A stretch of DNA of 7,137 nt, from positions 1 through 7,137 of the forward strand of contig JACVJG010000138.1 in assembly GCA_015711875.1 (NCBI GenBank), in the 5' to 3' direction. The first letter of the stretch is position 1; the number at the start of each line of letters is the position of its first letter. This DNA is from Candidatus Solincola jinzensis (GTDB lineage Bacteria; Actinomycetota; Geothermincolia; Geothermincolales; RBG-13-55-18). The notes beneath the pieces are model-generated. The model had not been told where the DNA came from, did not search any database, and saw only the letters and a program-made list of their open reading frames with translations. The translations under genes and the position numbers were made by a program. Positions 5,324 to 7,137 of the stretch are shown here, in pieces.

Positions 5324-6505
5324 TCACAGCGGATGATCCGATCTCCGGCAGTTCATGAGGAAGCGCCCCATCTTGTCGCCCAGCCTCGGCAAACGGGAGG
5401 TGGTGAAGAGCAGGGGGTTCACGAACCAGGGGTTGTTGCCGTAGCGGATGGCCATGGTCCCGAGGCGGAAGTAGCGGCGGTAATGCCATTCCAGGATGCG
5501 GCGGTAGTTCTCCGCCAAACCCGGGTCTCCCGAGCGCAGCGCCGTCGCCAGCGTCTCTCCCGCCCAGCGGCCGCTCTCCAGGGCGTAGGTTATCCCTTCC
5601 CCGCTGATGGGATTGGTCATGGAGGCGGCGTCTCCCACCAGGAGCACGTTGCCCTTCACGGGGCAAGAACCCCCCAGGCCCACGCGCAGGAGGGCACCGC
5701 GCGGCCTTCCCAGCGGCTCGGCATGCCTCAGCTTCGACGCGGCGTGGCGAGTGCGCTCCACAAAGGCCTCGAAGACGCGGTTCACGTTGAGTTCGCGCCT
5801 GGCGCGCGCGTAGAGCATGAAGCCCGCGCCCACGTTCACTGTCTCATTGTCCACGGGAAATATCCAGCCACAGGCGGGGGAGATGGCGTCCTCAGGATAG
5901 ATCTCCAGGAAATCGGAGACCCCCTCCGCGCCCCGCATGTAGCAGCGCACGGAGATCCCCAGGAAGAGGGGGTCGCGTTTCAGCATCCCCAGCTCCCCTC
6001 CCACCAGCGAGGTCGGCCCGTCGGCGCCCACGATGTAGCGGGCATATATCTCCACGCCCTCCCCTTCGCGCTCCGCCCGCACCCCGGGGAAGCGTCCCTC
6101 GCGAGGCGGAAGCACGCCGGTGGCGCGGCAGCCCTGCCATACCTCGGCTCCCAGCTCCTGCGCCCGCCGCAGGAGGATGAGGTCGAGCTCCCGCCTGGGC
6201 ACCACATAGCCGTGGTCGGGATAGCGGCTGCCCATGGGGTAGCGGACCTCGGTGAGCCCGCCACGGGTGGCGTAGAAACGTATGCCCGCGGTGCGCTGGA
6301 AACGCCCCTCCAGCTCGTCCCGCAGGCCCAGGCGGTAAAGGGCGTGCACGGCACGCGGGGCGATGCCGTCCCCGCAGGTCTTGTCGCGCGGAAAATGTTC
6401 CTTATCGATCAGCAACACCTGGAAACCGCGCGCGGCGAGGGCGCAGGCGGTCGCGCTCCCTCCGGGGCCGGCTCCCACTATGACCACGTCGTATTCCCCG
6501 CTCAT
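5324..6505 (-). CDS. Geranylgeranyl reductase family FAD-dependent oxidoreductase
   Basis: The 393-residue flavoprotein keeps the family landmarks. The dinucleotide-binding G11-A-G-P-G-G16 follows 'YDVVIV'. 'DKEHFPRDKTCGDGI' (34-48) is the signature after the second strand. 'YVVPRRELD' (100-108), 'GADG' (160-163), 'CGWIFP' (212-217) and 'GDAASMTNPISGEGITYALESG' (291-312) complete the FAD and substrate pocket. Family members saturate double bonds in isoprenoid chains of archaeal lipids, chlorophyll or menaquinone. Which chain is reduced here is not visible. I start at the ATG at 6505, directly before the first beta strand. The frame is open to 6559, but those 18 codons overlap the -10 box. No ribosome-binding site is present and the ATG lies seven bases from TATAAT, implying a leaderless message. 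The downstream radical SAM gene forms an operon with it. Confidence 0.92.
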   Translation of the reverse strand: MSGEYDVVIVGAGPGGSATACALAARGFQVLLIDKEHFPRDKTCGDGIAPRAVHALYRLGLRDELEGRFQRTAGIRFYATRGGLTEVRYPMGSRYPDHGYVVPRRELDLILLRRAQELGAEVWQGCRATGVLPPREGRFPGVRAEREGEGVEIYARYIVGADGPTSLVGGELGMLKRDPLFLGISVRCYMRGAEGVSDFLEIYPEDAISPACGWIFPVDNETVNVGAGFMLYARARRELNVNRVFEAFVERTRHAASKLRHAEPLGRPRGALLRVGLGGSCPVKGNVLLVGDAASMTNPISGEGITYALESGRWAGETLATALRSGDPGLAENYRRILEWHYRRYFRLGTMAIRYGNNPWFVNPLLFTTSRLPRLGDKMGRFLMNCRRSDHPL

Positions 6506-6512
6506 GGCGTCG

Positions 6513-6521
6513 ATTATAGCA
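6513..6521 (-). promoter_or_regulatory. Extended -10 promoter of the reductase-radical SAM operon (leaderless)
   Basis: On the minus strand TG-C-TATAAT (6521-6513) is a perfect -10 box with the TGn extension. Seven bases later comes the ATG at 6505, so transcription should start at or next to the start codon. At 17-18 bases upstream there is only CAAGAG or ACAAGA, a poor -35 box, which is common when the -10 is extended. Confidence 0.7.
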
Positions 6522-6967
6522 TGGAGACCCCAGGCCTCTTGTTCGCGGGCAGCACACATCCATCTTCTCTTGTGAAAGACATGTTCCGGGGTGGCGCGCA
6601 GCGATGGCGAGAAGCCTCAAGCCAGACCCCAGGCATGAAGCGGAGAGACAACAAAGACTTCCCGCCAAAAGGGAACCAGCCCGACAAGGGGCATGACCAT
6701 GCCGAACTCCATGGAAACGCCTCGAGGCAAACGGCCACATGAGCGAGGGAAGAGGCAGAACGCAGAGAGGCGTCGATCACGCGGGCTAGGTCCTGATGCT
6801 TTCTGGCTTGTATAGGCATTCGTTGCCCTGTTCTGGGCGCTCTTGGTCCCTTGAAGCGACGGGCGATATCCTCCCTCCATCCCTTAATGCGCGCCGTGCT
6901 CTCTTGAGATGGAGCCCAGCTTTGTACTGCCTTGAAAGACCACCCTGCCCTGATCGCCGAAAGCTAT

Positions 6968-6985
6968 AAGCCCCTCACGGGGCTT
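6968..6985 (-). terminator. Strong GC hairpin downstream of the PASTA-domain gene, candidate terminator
   Basis: AAGCCCC (6968-6974) and GGGGCTT (6979-6985) form a perfect 7-bp stem with a four-base loop, 56 bases past the PASTA gene stop. On the minus strand it is followed by ATAGCTTTC, a poor T tract. It could terminate the PASTA transcript or be part of a structured RNA with the neighbouring hairpin. Confidence 0.45.
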
Positions 6986-6996
6986 GACCGAAAGCG

Positions 6997-7020
6997 TAGC
7001 CTTTCTCCGTAAAGGGGCTA
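6997..7020. repeat. Second hairpin of the cluster
   Basis: TAGCCTTT (6997-7004) pairs with AAAGGGGCTA (7011-7020) around a six-base loop, with two extra G residues as a bulge. It lies 21 bases past the PASTA gene stop. The octamer CCGAAAGC occurs at 6988-6995 and again at 6957-6964, on either side of the 6968-6985 hairpin. Confidence 0.4.
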
Positions 7021-7041
7021 GCCAGTCGCTCCCTTACGCGC

Positions 7042-7137
7042 TCAAGCGGAACGACCGACGAAGATACGCACGTTGTAGCCGGAGTCCACCGTAGCCCCGG
7101 GAAGTGGGACCTGGTCGAGGACCTTTCCCACCTTGGC
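7042..7137 (-). CDS. PASTA-domain protein, C-terminal end (runs in from right edge)
   Basis: The last 31 codons are in the window and end at TGA 7044-7042. They read 'GKVLDQVPLPGATV' followed by 'GYNVRIFVG', the second half of a PASTA repeat, where 'v..Q.P.pG..v..G..V.l.vs.G' is the consensus. PASTA domains bind peptidoglycan stem peptides or muropeptides outside the cell. They form the tails of PknB/StkP-type serine/threonine kinases and of some class A or B penicillin-binding proteins. Which of these it is cannot be decided from this fragment. The protein ends only a few residues after the repeat. A hairpin cluster follows. Confidence 0.8.
   Translation of the reverse strand, partial: AKVGKVLDQVPLPGATVDSGYNVRIFVGRSA

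Larger units (their letters stand above)
6522..7041. other. Intergenic region without a supported gene
   Basis: Several overlapping short frames exist on both strands, but none has a ribosome-binding site, domain or consistent coding bias. One minus-strand frame (6711-6625, 28 residues starting MEFGMVMPLVGLVPFW) is hydrophobic, but nothing supports its translation. The right third holds the hairpin cluster at 6957-7020. Confidence 0.55.

Noticed and set aside
6505..6559. ATG at 6559 giving an 18-residue N-terminal extension on the reductase
   Set aside because: The extension spans the TATAAT box and precedes the first beta strand of the flavin domain, where family members normally begin.
5288..6742. 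484-codon plus-strand open frame
   Set aside because: It is antisense to the reductase gene, His/Gly/Ala-rich, without domains or a ribosome-binding site. It is a GC-driven shadow, as are the plus-strand frames at 89-1072, 1780-2922 and 4336-5358.
6950..7045. Cyclic-di-GMP (GEMM-I) type riboswitch
   Set aside because: The minus-strand order of two hairpins with ACGC and ATAGC segments is loosely similar. The GNRA tetraloop and the conserved ACGCAAAGCC core are missing, and no gene follows directly downstream.

Overview
The window is GC-rich bacterial DNA with strong third-position GC bias. Two promoters have recognisable sigma-70-type boxes with 17-bp spacers, a third has an extended -10, and two genes appear to have leaderless transcripts. 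The far end carries a PASTA domain, and there is a geranylgeranyl-reductase-type flavoprotein and a B12-type radical SAM enzyme. I read this as most like an actinobacterial (Actinomycetota) lineage, possibly an uncultured one. That is inference from style, not a taxonomic assignment.

Left part (1-883), minus strand. A MarR-family repressor gene (353-847) lies upstream of the start of an ABC-transporter ATPase gene that runs off the left edge. Each gene has its own promoter, and each promoter carries the same 13-bp palindrome, TTAGC-N3-GCTAA. This gives a compact picture of an autoregulated repressor that also controls an efflux-type ABC transporter. Between 884 and 1224 there is only a possible remnant of an older gene (901-1182, minus).

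Middle part (1225-2790). A small plus-strand MazG-like nucleotide pyrophosphohydrolase with a cysteine-rich tail is followed, in convergent orientation, by a minus-strand gene for a 355-residue protein. I could not assign that protein to a named gene. It is a clear internal duplication: two copies of a CxxC motif followed by a V4R-like module. The 213 bases between the two genes (1510-1722) hold nothing I can support.

A gap of about 1 kb (2791-3834) has no credible gene. It contains three independent local duplications and several inverted repeats.

Right part (3835-6505), minus strand. A two-gene operon encodes a geranylgeranyl-reductase-family FAD oxidoreductase and, 19 bases later, a B12-binding-domain radical SAM enzyme. 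It is driven by an extended -10 promoter seven bases from the first ATG. The pair suggests modification of a lipid or isoprenoid-like molecule, but the substrate cannot be read from the sequence. The remaining 536 bases hold a cluster of hairpins, then the last 31 codons of a minus-strand PASTA-domain protein that enters from the right edge.

Many long plus-strand reading frames overlap these minus-strand genes. They are antisense shadows caused by high GC and are not annotated.
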